A stretch of 64,000 nt of DNA from a virus, in IMG/VR virus record IMGVR_UViG_3300025652_000059, positions 1-64,000 of that record; one strand, given 5' to 3'. This document shows positions 54,665 through 62,247 of the stretch, one piece after another. The notes beneath the pieces are model-generated. The model saw nothing but the letters and a program-made list of their open reading frames with translations, did no database searches and was not told the origin of the DNA. A program made the position numbers and the translations under genes. How positions within the stretch are numbered: the stretch's first letter is position 1; the number at the start of each line of letters is the position of its first letter.

Positions 54665-55117
54665 GTGTCTAAGTATTATCAAGGGAGATTTAAGCCCGAA
54701 CATCCGCAAAAGTATAAAGGTGATCCGTCTAATATAATATATCGTAGTGGATGGGAACTTAAACTGATGCGTTATTTAGATAAGCACCCCCATGTTACTA
54801 AATGGAATAGTGAGGAAATAATTATTCCATATAGATCACCAATAGATGGGAAGATGCATAGATATTTTCCAGACTTTTATGTTGAGAAAACATATCATGG
54901 AAAGAAAGAAAAGATATTAATTGAAGTAAAACCATGGGCTCAGACTCAAGCACCAAAAGTTCAGAACACTAAAAAGAATAAGCCGACTAAGCGTTATATA
55001 AATGAAGTCAAGACTTATGGAACAAACTCAGCTAAATGGAATGCGGCTGAAGAATATTGCAAGGATAGAGGGTGGAAGTTCTCTATTATAACAGAAAAAG
55101 AGTTAGGAATAAAATAA
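54665..55117 (+). CDS. 4: Head completion protein gp4 (PD-(D/E)XK fold)
   Basis: A 150-residue protein, the same length as T4 gp4. It starts at GTG 54665 after a GGAGAG ribosome-binding site. Text matches T4: RFKPEHPQKYKGD, NIIYRSGWELKLMRYLD, SEEIIIPYRSPIDGKMHRYFPDFYVE. Nuclease-type residues are E31 in WEL, D70 in FPDF, and E87-V-K89, a PD-(D/E)XK arrangement. gp4 acts at head completion before tail joining. The rare GTG start and crossing promoters may hold its output down. Confidence 0.95.
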   Translation: MSKYYQGRFKPEHPQKYKGDPSNIIYRSGWELKLMRYLDKHPHVTKWNSEEIIIPYRSPIDGKMHRYFPDFYVEKTYHGKKEKILIEVKPWAQTQAPKVQNTKKNKPTKRYINEVKTYGTNSAKWNAAEEYCKDRGWKFSIITEKELGIK

Positions 55118-55126
55118 TATCTAACG

Positions 55127-55134
55127 TATAAATA
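55127..55134 (+). promoter_or_regulatory. T4-type late promoter for thermonuclease gene
   Basis: TATAAATA on the plus strand in the 44-base gap after gp4, 27 bases before the nuclease start. It is followed by an AAGGA ribosome-binding site. Confidence 0.75.
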
Positions 55135-55161
55135 GTCTATAAACACAAGGAATTTTAAATA

Positions 55162-55605
55162 ATGTATGAGTATAAAACAAAAGTAGTGAAGATCGTTGAT
55201 GGCGACACAGTTGATGTGGATATAGATCTTGGATTTGGTATCTGGTTATATAACGAACGTGTCCGTATTATGGGCATTGATACACCAGAATCAAGAACTC
55301 GTGACAAAGTTGAGAAGAAGTTTGGACTAGCATCCAAAGCAAGACTGAAGTCTCTACTAGGAAAGAATCCAGTATTGAAGACACAGATCAGTAAGAAAGG
55401 CGAAGATATGCGTGGTAAGTTTGGGCGTGTACTCGGAGACTTTGATGTATATTGTGCTAAGACAGATGCATGGCGCCCAGCTACTCAAATATTAGTTGAA
55501 GAAGGTCATGCTGTTCCTTACTTTGGTGGATCAAAGGATGACGTTGAAGCGCAACATATGGCTAACAGAGAGCGATTAATCGCTGAAGGTATCGTAACAC
55601 TATAA
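55162..55605 (+). CDS. Thermonuclease (staphylococcal nuclease-like)
   Basis: A 147-residue SNase domain. Key parts are VDGDTVDVDID (Ca-binding Asp at 15), RVRIMGIDTPE (R35, D40, T41, E43, the same numbering as the classic nuclease) and GKFGRVLG (R89 as the second catalytic Arg). The Tyr- and Gly-rich end (AVPYFGG) is also typical. It is predicted to cut DNA and RNA with calcium. There is no signal peptide, so it should act in the host cytoplasm or virion. Phage-borne SNases occur in marine T4-like phages. A role in host-DNA breakdown is inference. Confidence 0.93.
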   Translation: MYEYKTKVVKIVDGDTVDVDIDLGFGIWLYNERVRIMGIDTPESRTRDKVEKKFGLASKARLKSLLGKNPVLKTQISKKGEDMRGKFGRVLGDFDVYCAKTDAWRPATQILVEEGHAVPYFGGSKDDVEAQHMANRERLIAEGIVTL

Positions 55606-55727
55606 TGTCTAAGAGAGAGCGTGTCAAGTGTCTAAGTAGGTCGTGGGAGAAGCGATTGAAGAAGCGTTTGAAAGCTAAAGAGAGACAAGCTAGTAGGAAA
55701 GAGGTGCGTGATGGCAGTAATATTTGA
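55605..55727 (+). CDS. Very small basic protein
   Basis: A 40-residue protein starting at ATG 55605, which overlaps the nuclease stop (TAATG). Sequence begins MSKRERVKCLSRSWEKRLKK and is about half Lys and Arg, so it should bind nucleic acid. Its 3' end overlaps the next gene by 17 bases and contains that gene's ribosome-binding site (GAGG). It may be a real basic protein or a leader that couples translation. Confidence 0.5.
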   Translation: MSKRERVKCLSRSWEKRLKKRLKAKERQASRKEVRDGSNI

Positions 55728-56304
55728 TGAAATTCTAACAAAAGGTGTAAGATCTGGGCAGATACCTGCTCGGACTGCTAAGGCTCGTGATTGGTATCGT
55801 GGGACAGCTAAACAGTACAAGACTGTAAAAGAGAATCAGTTCTTTGGATCAAAGAGTGATAAGGATAGAATGTCTTCTCGTCCACTTATTGGTGGAATGT
55901 ATATGTATGAGTATATGGCTAAGACTAGAGCAAAGCTACCGTACTATGATAGACTTCCATTAATATTTCCATTCAAGACTGTTAAGGGTGGATTCTATGG
56001 ACTGAATATGCACTATCTACCGCTACCACTTCGTGCTAAGTTGATGGACGCACTATATGAAACAGCTAACAATAGTAAATATGATGAGACTACAAGACTG
56101 AGAATTAACTATCAAATATTAAATAAGGCGGCTAAGTTCGAAGCATTCAAACCGTGTGTTAAGAGATATTTGAACTCACAAGTACAAAGTAAATTTATGT
56201 ATGTATATCCATCAGAGTGGGATATCGCATTATTCTTGCCGACAGAAAGATTTGTTGGTGCATCTAAATCGACTGTATTTGCACAGTCTAAGAGAAAGAT
56301 ATAG
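55711..56304 (+). CDS. Conserved unknown protein of marine T4-like phages
   Basis: 197 residues from ATG 55711, preferred over GTG 55708 because GAGG lies six bases before it. Features: RDWYRGTAK, NQFFGSKSDKDRMSSRPLIGGMYMYEY, KLPYYDRLPLIFPFKTVKGGFYGLNMHYLP (residues about 78-107) and CVKRYLNSQVQSKFMYVYPSEWDIALFLP. It is rich in Tyr, Arg and Lys, with no membrane segment. I do not recognise a named family. It sits between head completion and tube-initiation genes, so a morphogenetic role is likely. Confidence 0.85.
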   Translation: MAVIFDEILTKGVRSGQIPARTAKARDWYRGTAKQYKTVKENQFFGSKSDKDRMSSRPLIGGMYMYEYMAKTRAKLPYYDRLPLIFPFKTVKGGFYGLNMHYLPLPLRAKLMDALYETANNSKYDETTRLRINYQILNKAAKFEAFKPCVKRYLNSQVQSKFMYVYPSEWDIALFLPTERFVGASKSTVFAQSKRKI

Positions 56305-56312
56305 GACTAACA

Positions 56313-57083
56313 ATGGCATTCAGTTTACAAGACTTCAGTGCAAAATTAAATAAACGTGGTGTAGCAAAGAATAATCTGTTTGCTGTTACTTTTACACTTC
56401 CTAGAGCATTACTCGCAGAGATAACATCTGTAGAGGACAATCTGGATATAACAAAAGACATAACATTCTATTGTAAAAGCGTGACCCTACCAGAACTAGA
56501 TCTAGTGACTACTGATATACAGCATCAAGGATTCGGTGCAACTGCTAGGCGCCCTCAAGGACTAAACTTTCCTGTTATGCCTGCACAGTTTATGGTCGAT
56601 TCTGACTTTGCTGTTATGAAACTATTCCACAGATGGATGCAAGCTATCATAAACTTCGACACAAGTGGTGGTAGATTCTCGGGCGTGAGTAATCAATTAC
56701 CATATGAAATGGGATATAAGAAAGATTACGCAACAACAATGAAAGTTGCAGTATATTCATTTAACTCAGAGTCTATTGAGTATTTGTACGAGTTTAGTGG
56801 GCTCTATCCTGTTCAAGTAGGTAGCATCAATCCTGCGTGGGAAAATAATGGTGAAGTTCTTACTCTACCTGTCGGATTTACTTACGATGAAATGAGCGTA
56901 ACTGGATCTAAGACGGGTATTGTTTTAGATGATAGAGATGGTACTGCGTTTGGTGGTATATTGAGTTGGTTCTCTACTATCAATACAGTAGCACAAACGA
57001 TCAAGGGAATTAGAAAGCCCAGAGGAGTACAGGATGCTATCAATCAAATAAATAAAGTAAATACACTTTTAGACAAATTTTAA
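56313..57083 (+). CDS. 54: Baseplate tube-initiator protein, gp54-like
   Basis: A 256-residue protein (T4 gp54 has 320). The start MAFSLQDFSAKLNKRGVAKNNLFAVTF parallels T4 MYSLEEFNNQAINADFQRNNMFSCVF. Tube-like features: FYCKSVTLPELDL, PVMPAQFMVDSDFAVMKLFHRWMQAI and LYPVQVGSINPAWENNGEVLTLPVGFTYDEM. This fold, shared with gp19, forms the first ring on gp48. It could also be called tube-like without naming gp54, but order and N-terminus support gp54. Confidence 0.82.
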   Translation: MAFSLQDFSAKLNKRGVAKNNLFAVTFTLPRALLAEITSVEDNLDITKDITFYCKSVTLPELDLVTTDIQHQGFGATARRPQGLNFPVMPAQFMVDSDFAVMKLFHRWMQAIINFDTSGGRFSGVSNQLPYEMGYKKDYATTMKVAVYSFNSESIEYLYEFSGLYPVQVGSINPAWENNGEVLTLPVGFTYDEMSVTGSKTGIVLDDRDGTAFGGILSWFSTINTVAQTIKGIRKPRGVQDAINQINKVNTLLDKF

Positions 57084-57120
57084 AATTTAAACAATTAATA
57101 TATTATAGGAGTATAGTGCA

Positions 57121-57834
57121 ATGGGATTACCTAAGATTGATATGCCACTTTTTGAGACTAAAATAGTTTCGTCTGGTGAAGTAATTAAATATAGACCATT
57201 TACAGTAAAAGAAGAAAAGATATTATTGATCGCTCAAGAGACACAGGAGTCAGATCAAATAGTTTTAGCAATGAAACAGATAATCACTAATTGCTGTCAA
57301 GGTGATATTAATGCAGAGGATCTCCCTATGTTTGACTTGGAGTATCTTCTTTTACAGATCAGGGCTAAGTCTGTCAATAACACTCTTTCCTTTACTGTAA
57401 CAGATCCAGACACACAAGATCCTGTTGAGTGTGAAATAGATATTGAAAATATAAAACTAGACGTTCCAGAAGGACATACAAAATTCATTACGGTTGATGA
57501 TGACACTCAACTAGTTATGGGATATCCTAAGTTGGAGCAAGTAAATGACTTCTTATCGATTGCTAATCCAGATGTTAATCAGGGAGAGGTGTTGTTTGAT
57601 GTGATGCTAGGATGTATTGACTCGGTAGTCGTAGGTGATGAAGTACAATATTTAAAGGATTTCAGTAAGGATGAAGTGGATTCTTTTCTAGGATCTTTAC
57701 CGGGCGAAGCAACAGTAGCTTTGAAAAGCTTCTTTGAAACTATGCCACAGTTATCATACACTTTGGAATATACAAACACCAATGGTGATGAGAAGACAAT
57801 GGTGTTGAAGGGTACTGAAAGTTTTTTTCTCTAG
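57121..57834 (+). CDS. 26: Baseplate hub assembly protein gp26-like, frameshift donor
   Basis: A 237-residue protein of the T4 baseplate gp26 family (PF12322 type; T4 gp26 has 208). It starts MGLPKIDMPLFETKIVSSGEVIKYRPFTVKEEKILL and has MKQIITNCCQGDINAEDLPMFDLEYLLLQIRAKSVN and VNDFLSIANPDVNQGEVLFDVMLGCIDSVVVGDEVQ. The family helps build the hub and behaves like a tail assembly chaperone. It ends at a T7 run (ESFFL stop) which is a perfect -1 slippery site. A second frame continues beyond the stop; see the frameshift entries. Ribosome-binding site TAGGAG. Confidence 0.9.
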   Translation: MGLPKIDMPLFETKIVSSGEVIKYRPFTVKEEKILLIAQETQESDQIVLAMKQIITNCCQGDINAEDLPMFDLEYLLLQIRAKSVNNTLSFTVTDPDTQDPVECEIDIENIKLDVPEGHTKFITVDDDTQLVMGYPKLEQVNDFLSIANPDVNQGEVLFDVMLGCIDSVVVGDEVQYLKDFSKDEVDSFLGSLPGEATVALKSFFETMPQLSYTLEYTNTNGDEKTMVLKGTESFFL

Positions 57835-57849
57835 TGTTGAGTCACACTA
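57822..57849 (+). promoter_or_regulatory. Probable -1 programmed frameshift signal
   Basis: The zero-frame codons AGT TTT TTT contain T-TTT-TTT (57822-57828), an ideal X-XXY-YYZ heptamer, two codons before the TAG stop. Three bases later a hairpin forms, TAGTGT (57832-57837) with ACACTA (57844-57849), loop six bases. Shift by -1 at the heptamer avoids the stop and enters a 58-codon frame. A GTG at 57834 that overlaps the TAG is the alternative way to start that frame. Confidence 0.65.
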
Positions 57850-58004
57850 ACTTAGGATTGTATTATAAAACAATATTTTCCCTGGCTCAACATCATAAAT
57901 ACAGTATAGCAGAACTAGAAGGTCTAATACCATATGAGCGTGATATATACGTTGATATGCTTATAGATTATCTAGAAGAGCAGAAGAATCAACAACAAAA
58001 ATAA
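57828..58004 (+). CDS. Frameshift extension of gp26-like protein (T-like domain)
   Basis: The -1 frame encodes 58 residues, SLVLSHTNLGLYYKTIFSL then AQHHKYSIAELEGLIPYERDIY, and ends at TAA 58002-58004. A product fused to gp26 residues 1-236 would have 294 residues. The frame has no ATG and no good ribosome-binding site near its only GTG (57834, giving 56 residues). The pattern EGLIPYERDIYVDMLIDYLE resembles the short T-type segments made by -1 shift in lambda G/GT tail chaperones and phage small hub genes. Fusion is inference; expression of the frame in some form is likely because the coding pattern is conserved-looking. Confidence 0.7.
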   Translation, partial: SLVLSHTNLGLYYKTIFSLAQHHKYSIAELEGLIPYERDIYVDMLIDYLEEQKNQQQK

Positions 58005-58015
58005 CGGAGCAAGTG

Positions 58016-58342
58016 ATGAGTGAAGAAACAAAACCAAAAGATGTATTTCACCCAGCCGATACTAACGGTGATGGTAAAGTAAGTGATGCTGAAGAGACAT
58101 TATACTTAGAGTTTAAGCGTAAAGAGCTAGAAGATGCGGATGCTATGCGTGATGCACAGCGTAACATGACATGGTTTGCTCTTGGTGGTTTGTTATTGTA
58201 TCCATTTGCTGTTGTTCTAGCATCTCTCGCAGGATTAGATGAAGCACAAAAGACATTAGGAAGCATGGCACCGACATACTTTGTCGCTGTTGCCGGTATC
58301 GTTGCGGCATTCTTTGGCACACAAGCAATGAAGAAGAAGTAA
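58016..58342 (+). CDS. EF-hand membrane protein (holin-like topology)
   Basis: 108 residues from ATG 58016 (GGAG six bases before; the GTG at 58013 is less well placed). Residues 15-26, DTNGDGKVSDAE, form a canonical EF-hand calcium loop (D1, N3, D5, S9, E12). A charged helix follows. Two membrane segments lie at about 51-74 and 85-105, and the C-terminus is KKK. The small size, two helices and basic end are like holins, but the calcium loop is unusual. A virion or membrane role cannot be excluded. Confidence 0.85.
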   Translation: MSEETKPKDVFHPADTNGDGKVSDAEETLYLEFKRKELEDADAMRDAQRNMTWFALGGLLLYPFAVVLASLAGLDEAQKTLGSMAPTYFVAVAGIVAAFFGTQAMKKK

Positions 58343-58343
58343 A

Positions 58344-58460
58344 ATGAATCCAGTTGAAGCATGGGAAACTCTCTCGTATCTAGACGGTGTATTATTCACT
58401 GTTTGGTTGGGAGTGTTGTACTATGGAAAATGTTGGATAGACAGTAAGTTCAAGGACTAA
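58344..58460 (+). CDS. Very small single-span membrane protein
   Basis: A 38-residue protein starting at ATG 58344, one base after the previous stop and ending three bases before the tape measure gene. The hydrophobic stretch LDGVLFTVWLGVLYYGKCWI makes one membrane span with a short charged end (DSKFKD). It is tightly packed in the plus operon. It may pair with the EF-hand protein in lysis or membrane control; this is position-based inference. Confidence 0.65.
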   Translation: MNPVEAWETLSYLDGVLFTVWLGVLYYGKCWIDSKFKD

Positions 58461-58463
58461 GAA

Positions 58464-60362
58464 ATGTCGGAAGATCCCAAAAAAGTTATTACTATCGTAA
58501 ACCCAGAGCAAGCTGGTCTAGATGAGGCTCGTTATGCACATCTACTCGATGTTTTAGACAGTATGCACTCCGCTTTAAAACGCCACACGCAACTATTTCA
58601 AAGCGCAGAAGAAAGGGATAAAGAAGCGGCAGAAGACGCTAAACGAGCAAGATTAGCCGCATCTGTATCAGATGGTGATAATGATGGTGGGGAGGATAGC
58701 AAGAAGGGAGCAGGAGCAGGAGCAGGAGCAGGAACTAGTCCCAAAAAGGATGATGGTGAAGGAGGCGGTGGTGTCAATGCTTTCTTTGCTGGCGGAGGAC
58801 TCATGGGTGCAGTATCCGGTTTACTGGGTGGTACTATTGCAGGAATGTCTACTAAAAAGTTCTTTCTGGGTCTGGGGAAAAAAGTAATCGGATTAGGAAT
58901 TGCGGCTGCTATAGCGCCTGCTGTTGGTAATTTTATTGAGGGTGCAGTAAATAGATCACTAGATAAAATGGGTGTCGATCCAGAAGTTGGTGATGAAATA
59001 GCAAGCGGAATTAACTTTGCCGCAGTAAATGCTATAATAGCGGCCACTATAAACAAGAGATGGGCTTTGCCTGCATTTTTAGCATCTTTAGCATATAAGG
59101 TTGGTGCTAAATTAGACGAACTCGATGGTGAGGACGATGGAGCAATTGCGGGAGTAGAAGTTTCTGATGAGACACTAAAAGCTGTCGGAGGTATTCTTGG
59201 AGTTGGCTTTGGGTTTTACCTACAAAATAAACTCATATCATTAGCGAAAGCGGCGTCAGCCAAGCTAAAGGGTGTGCCTGTCGATGAGGTTATAGAGGAA
59301 GTAACTGATACTACTGTTGGCGTTGGACAGAACGATACTAATAATAATAAGAATAAAGATAATCGGGACGAAAGATCAAAAAATAACGACAAGCTTAATA
59401 GGCGTCAAACAGATCTCATTAATAAGGGAATTAGACTGCCTGGATTTTTGGCTTTCAATAGTAATGGGCAGGCAATAAACGAGTTGGGACAGATTGTATC
59501 TAACGATGATATCAAAGCGGCACTAGCTAAACTGGATAAAATGAATGTCACTAAGTATGCAGGATTATTGAAGTTTGCGGGTGCGGCCGCATCTGTAGGA
59601 TTTTCTATGGTTGATGTCTATGACGCAATAGCTAACGGCGAAAGTGAAGATGTAATTATCAAAGAACTGTCTGGTGCATTAGGTGGTATTGCGGGTGGTT
59701 TTGGTGGAGCAAAACTTGGCGCACTTGCAGGAATGGTGGGTGGGCCGATAGGATCATTTCTAGGCGCACTAGTAATGGGTGGATTTGGCGCACTAGCAGG
59801 GGAAGATCTCGCAGAAATGATCGCAGAATTTGCAGTTACTGGAAAAAGCGAAGGCCTTGATAAGCTAGGAAATACGTTAGCTGTAGCCGGATCAGGATTT
59901 ACGACCGGTCAGGGATTCATGGGAAATCCAGCTATCATGGGAAGAGCAATGCACCAGAAATCACTGAAAGACGATTTCGAATCTTTCAAGTCAGGGGATA
60001 TGTCGTTTGAGCAGTTCAATAAGCGTCATCCGGCAGATAAGAAGGCTTTGCAGAGGGCTCAAGCCATTATAGACGCTCAAAGAGCAGAGCGTGAACAGCG
60101 CATACGGAATACAGTCCCAGTTGGTTTAGGAGTACTTAGACCAGAAAATTTAAAAGTTGTCCCTATGGAAGATAAAGTCGATGCAATGGGTCAATTCTCT
60201 ATGTTCCCTCCATCTGGCGGGCAGGGGTCTATGCAAGCAGTGCAAAACTTTAGTCCAGTTCAAAATACAGTTAATACTGTCGGTGGTAACGAGAATAATC
60301 AATTTACTATAATTCAAGGTGGTACATCTTCACTGGACAATAGCATTCCAGTAAGTCAATAA
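58464..60362 (+). CDS. 29: Tape measure protein, gp29-like
   Basis: A 632-residue protein (T4 gp29 has 590). The N-terminal 60 residues are helical with heptads (LLDVLDSMHSALKRHTQLFQ). A Gly/Ala-rich linker follows, encoded by tandem GGAGCA copies (58709-58735). Two long hydrophobic helix-rich sections (about 105-225 and 370-460; MGAVSGLLGGTIAGM, LGGIAGGFGGAKLGALAGMVGG) follow. The end is NQFTIIQGGTSSLDNSIPVSQ. Tape measures set tail length and leave through the tube at injection; membrane-like helices are typical. Position after gp26 and size support gp29. Confidence 0.85.
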   Translation: MSEDPKKVITIVNPEQAGLDEARYAHLLDVLDSMHSALKRHTQLFQSAEERDKEAAEDAKRARLAASVSDGDNDGGEDSKKGAGAGAGAGTSPKKDDGEGGGGVNAFFAGGGLMGAVSGLLGGTIAGMSTKKFFLGLGKKVIGLGIAAAIAPAVGNFIEGAVNRSLDKMGVDPEVGDEIASGINFAAVNAIIAATINKRWALPAFLASLAYKVGAKLDELDGEDDGAIAGVEVSDETLKAVGGILGVGFGFYLQNKLISLAKAASAKLKGVPVDEVIEEVTDTTVGVGQNDTNNNKNKDNRDERSKNNDKLNRRQTDLINKGIRLPGFLAFNSNGQAINELGQIVSNDDIKAALAKLDKMNVTKYAGLLKFAGAAASVGFSMVDVYDAIANGESEDVIIKELSGALGGIAGGFGGAKLGALAGMVGGPIGSFLGALVMGGFGALAGEDLAEMIAEFAVTGKSEGLDKLGNTLAVAGSGFTTGQGFMGNPAIMGRAMHQKSLKDDFESFKSGDMSFEQFNKRHPADKKALQRAQAIIDAQRAEREQRIRNTVPVGLGVLRPENLKVVPMEDKVDAMGQFSMFPPSGGQGSMQAVQNFSPVQNTVNTVGGNENNQFTIIQGGTSSLDNSIPVSQ

Positions 60363-60553
60363 TCATCTTTCTTCTTGCGAGGCAATGTAGTTTCTATGTT
60401 GTCTTGCTTGAGAAGTTCTTCAAGTTCCTCAACTGAAACATAATCTAAGTCCCAGTGATTGCAGATATCATTGCGATATCTCGTATGATTCTTGTCAGAA
60501 CTCTTTGACTTCTTCTTGTTGAAGTAGTTTACTAATCGATCACTTATTTTCAT
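60356..60553 (-). CDS. Unknown small protein convergent with tape measure
   Basis: A 65-residue protein, MKISDRLVNYFNKKKSKSSDKNHTRYRND then an acidic helix VEELEELLKQD and a basic end PRKKKDDY. It has no recognised family. Its last seven bases overlap the end of the tape measure gene. The terminator at 60579-60617 lies upstream, so it probably has its own weak promoter, which I could not identify. Confidence 0.65.
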   Translation of the reverse strand: MKISDRLVNYFNKKKSKSSDKNHTRYRNDICNHWDLDYVSVEELEELLKQDNIETTLPRKKKDDY

Positions 60554-60578
60554 ATAAACAACCTCTTATTTTATGTAA

Positions 60579-60617
60579 TAAAAAAGGGAGACTTCAGCTT
60601 GTGGCTTCCATCTCCCT
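60579..60617 (-). terminator. Rho-independent terminator after gp32
   Basis: On the minus strand AGGGAGA (60617-60611) pairs with TCTCCCT (60591-60585) around a 19-base loop that has a weak inner helix (AGC/GCT). A run of six to seven T follows (60585-60579). It closes the transcript that includes gp32. Confidence 0.85.
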
Positions 60618-60647
60618 ATAAACTCGCTATATTGAGTTTTGTCTCCT

Positions 60648-61583
60648 CTAGTCTTCAGCTAGACTTTTGAAAAAGTCAAGAGAGTCGTCCGTTGACTCTG
60701 AAGAGGTTGAGGATGAGGATGGGGCTTCAGCCTGAGCAACAGCAGGTGCCGCTCGCTCTTTAAAGTTTGGCTGAAACGCCATCCCCGCATTGCTGTCCTC
60801 GGCGGTCGCTACGGGTGCGTGTGAACCACCATCAAGTTGTAGAACTTTGTGCAGTTTTGCTTTAAGTTCTCCATAAGACTTGAAGTTTTTAGGATCAACA
60901 ATTTCGGCTAGGGAGTGCTGTTTGTTCCATACTGCTTCCATATCTTCATCAGACAGTGCTTCACCATCAGTGTTAGCAATTGGAGCAGGAGTAGCAAACT
61001 CAGATTTGTCGTAGTTGCGATAGCCTTCTACTTGACGAATCTTTAGTTTGAAGTCAGCGCCTTCCCAGAAATCGAATGGATTGATTGGATCTTCATCAGC
61101 GAACTGAGGATTCATAGCATCGTTCAGTTTGTCGAAGATTTTCTTACCAAATTTATACAAATAAACTTGACCTTCACGAGAAGGATTTGATGGATCAGAT
61201 ACGACCATTACATTAGCTACATAGCTAAGACGGCGTTTCTGTTTACGAGCAATCTCTTTGTCTTCATCATGACCAGAGTTCCACAACTGAGAGTTATACT
61301 CAGATACTGGATCGTCTTGACTTAGAGTTGTTAGAGACTTCTCGATGTACCAACCACCTGGCCCTTGAAAGCCATGATCCCAATAGCGAACGAAAGGCAT
61401 ATCTTCGTTCTCAGAAGCGGGTAGGAATCGAAGTACAGCGTAGCCATTGCCAGCTTTATCGACTTCTGGTTTCCAGTAGTTGTCGTCACCTTTGGACATT
61501 TTTTGATTTGACATTGATTGTAGTTGAGAGTTCAACTTATCAAAAGAGTTCGTACGGTTTTTCTTTAATGATGCAAAAGACAT
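60648..61583 (-). CDS. 32: Single-stranded DNA-binding protein gp32
   Basis: A 311-residue protein (T4 gp32 has 301). Conserved text: VLRFLPASENEDMPFVRYWDHGFQGPGGWYIEKSL, RRLSYVANVMVVSDPSNPSREGQVYLYKFGKKIFDKLNDAM, NPFDFWEGADFKLKIRQVEGYRNYDKSEF, and an acidic, Ser-rich C-tail (SSSSTSSESTDDSLDFFKSLAED). The N-terminus SLKKNRTNSFDKL fits the cooperativity segment. The T4 zinc ligands are reduced to one His (WDHGF); the three Cys are absent. It coats ssDNA in replication and recombination. A strong sigma-70 promoter and a possible late promoter precede it, and a terminator follows. Confidence 0.97.
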   Translation of the reverse strand: MSFASLKKNRTNSFDKLNSQLQSMSNQKMSKGDDNYWKPEVDKAGNGYAVLRFLPASENEDMPFVRYWDHGFQGPGGWYIEKSLTTLSQDDPVSEYNSQLWNSGHDEDKEIARKQKRRLSYVANVMVVSDPSNPSREGQVYLYKFGKKIFDKLNDAMNPQFADEDPINPFDFWEGADFKLKIRQVEGYRNYDKSEFATPAPIANTDGEALSDEDMEAVWNKQHSLAEIVDPKNFKSYGELKAKLHKVLQLDGGSHAPVATAEDSNAGMAFQPNFKERAAPAVAQAEAPSSSSTSSESTDDSLDFFKSLAED

Positions 61584-61641
61584 ATTATGTTCTCCATATT
61601 TGCGTTGTATTTACGATTTTAGTACTTCTCGTATGCGTTGT

Positions 61642-61670
61642 ATTATACTAGGTGTTGCTGTATTTGTCAA
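61642..61670 (-). promoter_or_regulatory. Consensus sigma-70 promoter for gp32
   Basis: On the minus strand TTGACA (61670-61665), 17-base spacer, TATAAT (61647-61642). The -10 is 59 bases before the gp32 start, and the promoter overlaps the gp59 stop. The leader carries one copy of an 11-base direct repeat (AATACAACGCA at 61611-61601); the other copy (61644-61634) overlaps the -10 and start site. Host RNA polymerase should read it early. Confidence 0.8.
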
Positions 61671-62247
61671 GAACTATTTTCTTCATTTTCACTTTATCAT
61701 AATCTAAAAAAGGTTTATAGTTGTTAACAGTCTTATTTATATCAGGGAAAACTATGGTGTCACGAATAGTCTTCTCCCAATACTTAAAGCATCCAGTGAG
61801 TTCATCAATGATAATCAATGTCTCAATGCATACCCTTCTTCTGTTGAACAGAGATAGGAGTTTTGGATATTCTCCATCTTCGACAACAATGTTGGCATTG
61901 AAGTCATCGTCTAACTCATCTAAATCATTCTTAAATGTGTAAGTCAATGACTGTTGCCTTTTTGACCACTCAGTATAGACTTCATCTGCTTCATGACTGT
62001 CTATTAAGTTGCCAATCCAGAGATCAGGCTTCTTTAATATATTCGCTAGAATATAATCTTTAGCATCTTTCCTCTTAGATAACTTATAGAAAAAGAACTT
62101 ATCTTTTCTATTTTCAAATCCATCGACAGTAAGTCTCATCTTACCGCCATACTTCACAAAGTCATAAGTTGATGTGAAATGCTTCTTGATTGCCATGTAG
62201 TAACTATAGAGTTCGAACGCATCTCTAGTAGAATACATTGAACTCAT
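61648..62247 (-). CDS. 59: Helicase loader gp59
   Basis: A 199-residue protein (T4 gp59 has 217). The segments ELYSYYMAIKKHFTSTYDFVKYGGKMRL and DGFENRKDKFFFYKLSKRKDAKDYILANIL, then PDLWIGNLID, match T4 gp59 (LMIKQHMNGKYDVIKYNWCMRV..., RRDKYFFQKLSEK, DAWIGDISD). It loads gp41 helicase on gp32-coated forks. The start overlaps the gp33 stop (ATGA). Position next to gp32 and gp33 is as in T4. Confidence 0.92.
   Translation of the reverse strand: MSSMYSTRDAFELYSYYMAIKKHFTSTYDFVKYGGKMRLTVDGFENRKDKFFFYKLSKRKDAKDYILANILKKPDLWIGNLIDSHEADEVYTEWSKRQQSLTYTFKNDLDELDDDFNANIVVEDGEYPKLLSLFNRRRVCIETLIIIDELTGCFKYWEKTIRDTIVFPDINKTVNNYKPFLDYDKVKMKKIVLDKYSNT
61734..61741 (-). promoter_or_regulatory. Possible late promoter for gp32 inside gp59
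   Basis: TATAAATA on the minus strand within the gp59 coding region, about 150 bases before gp32. T4 also makes late gene 32 transcripts from promoters inside gene 59. The sequence is exact but inside a gene, so confidence is moderate. Confidence 0.45.

Noticed and set aside
58598-59056. Minus-strand 152-codon frame inside the tape measure
   Set aside because: It is low complexity (Ala/Pro/Ser), created by the Gly/Ala codons of the plus strand, with no initiation signal.
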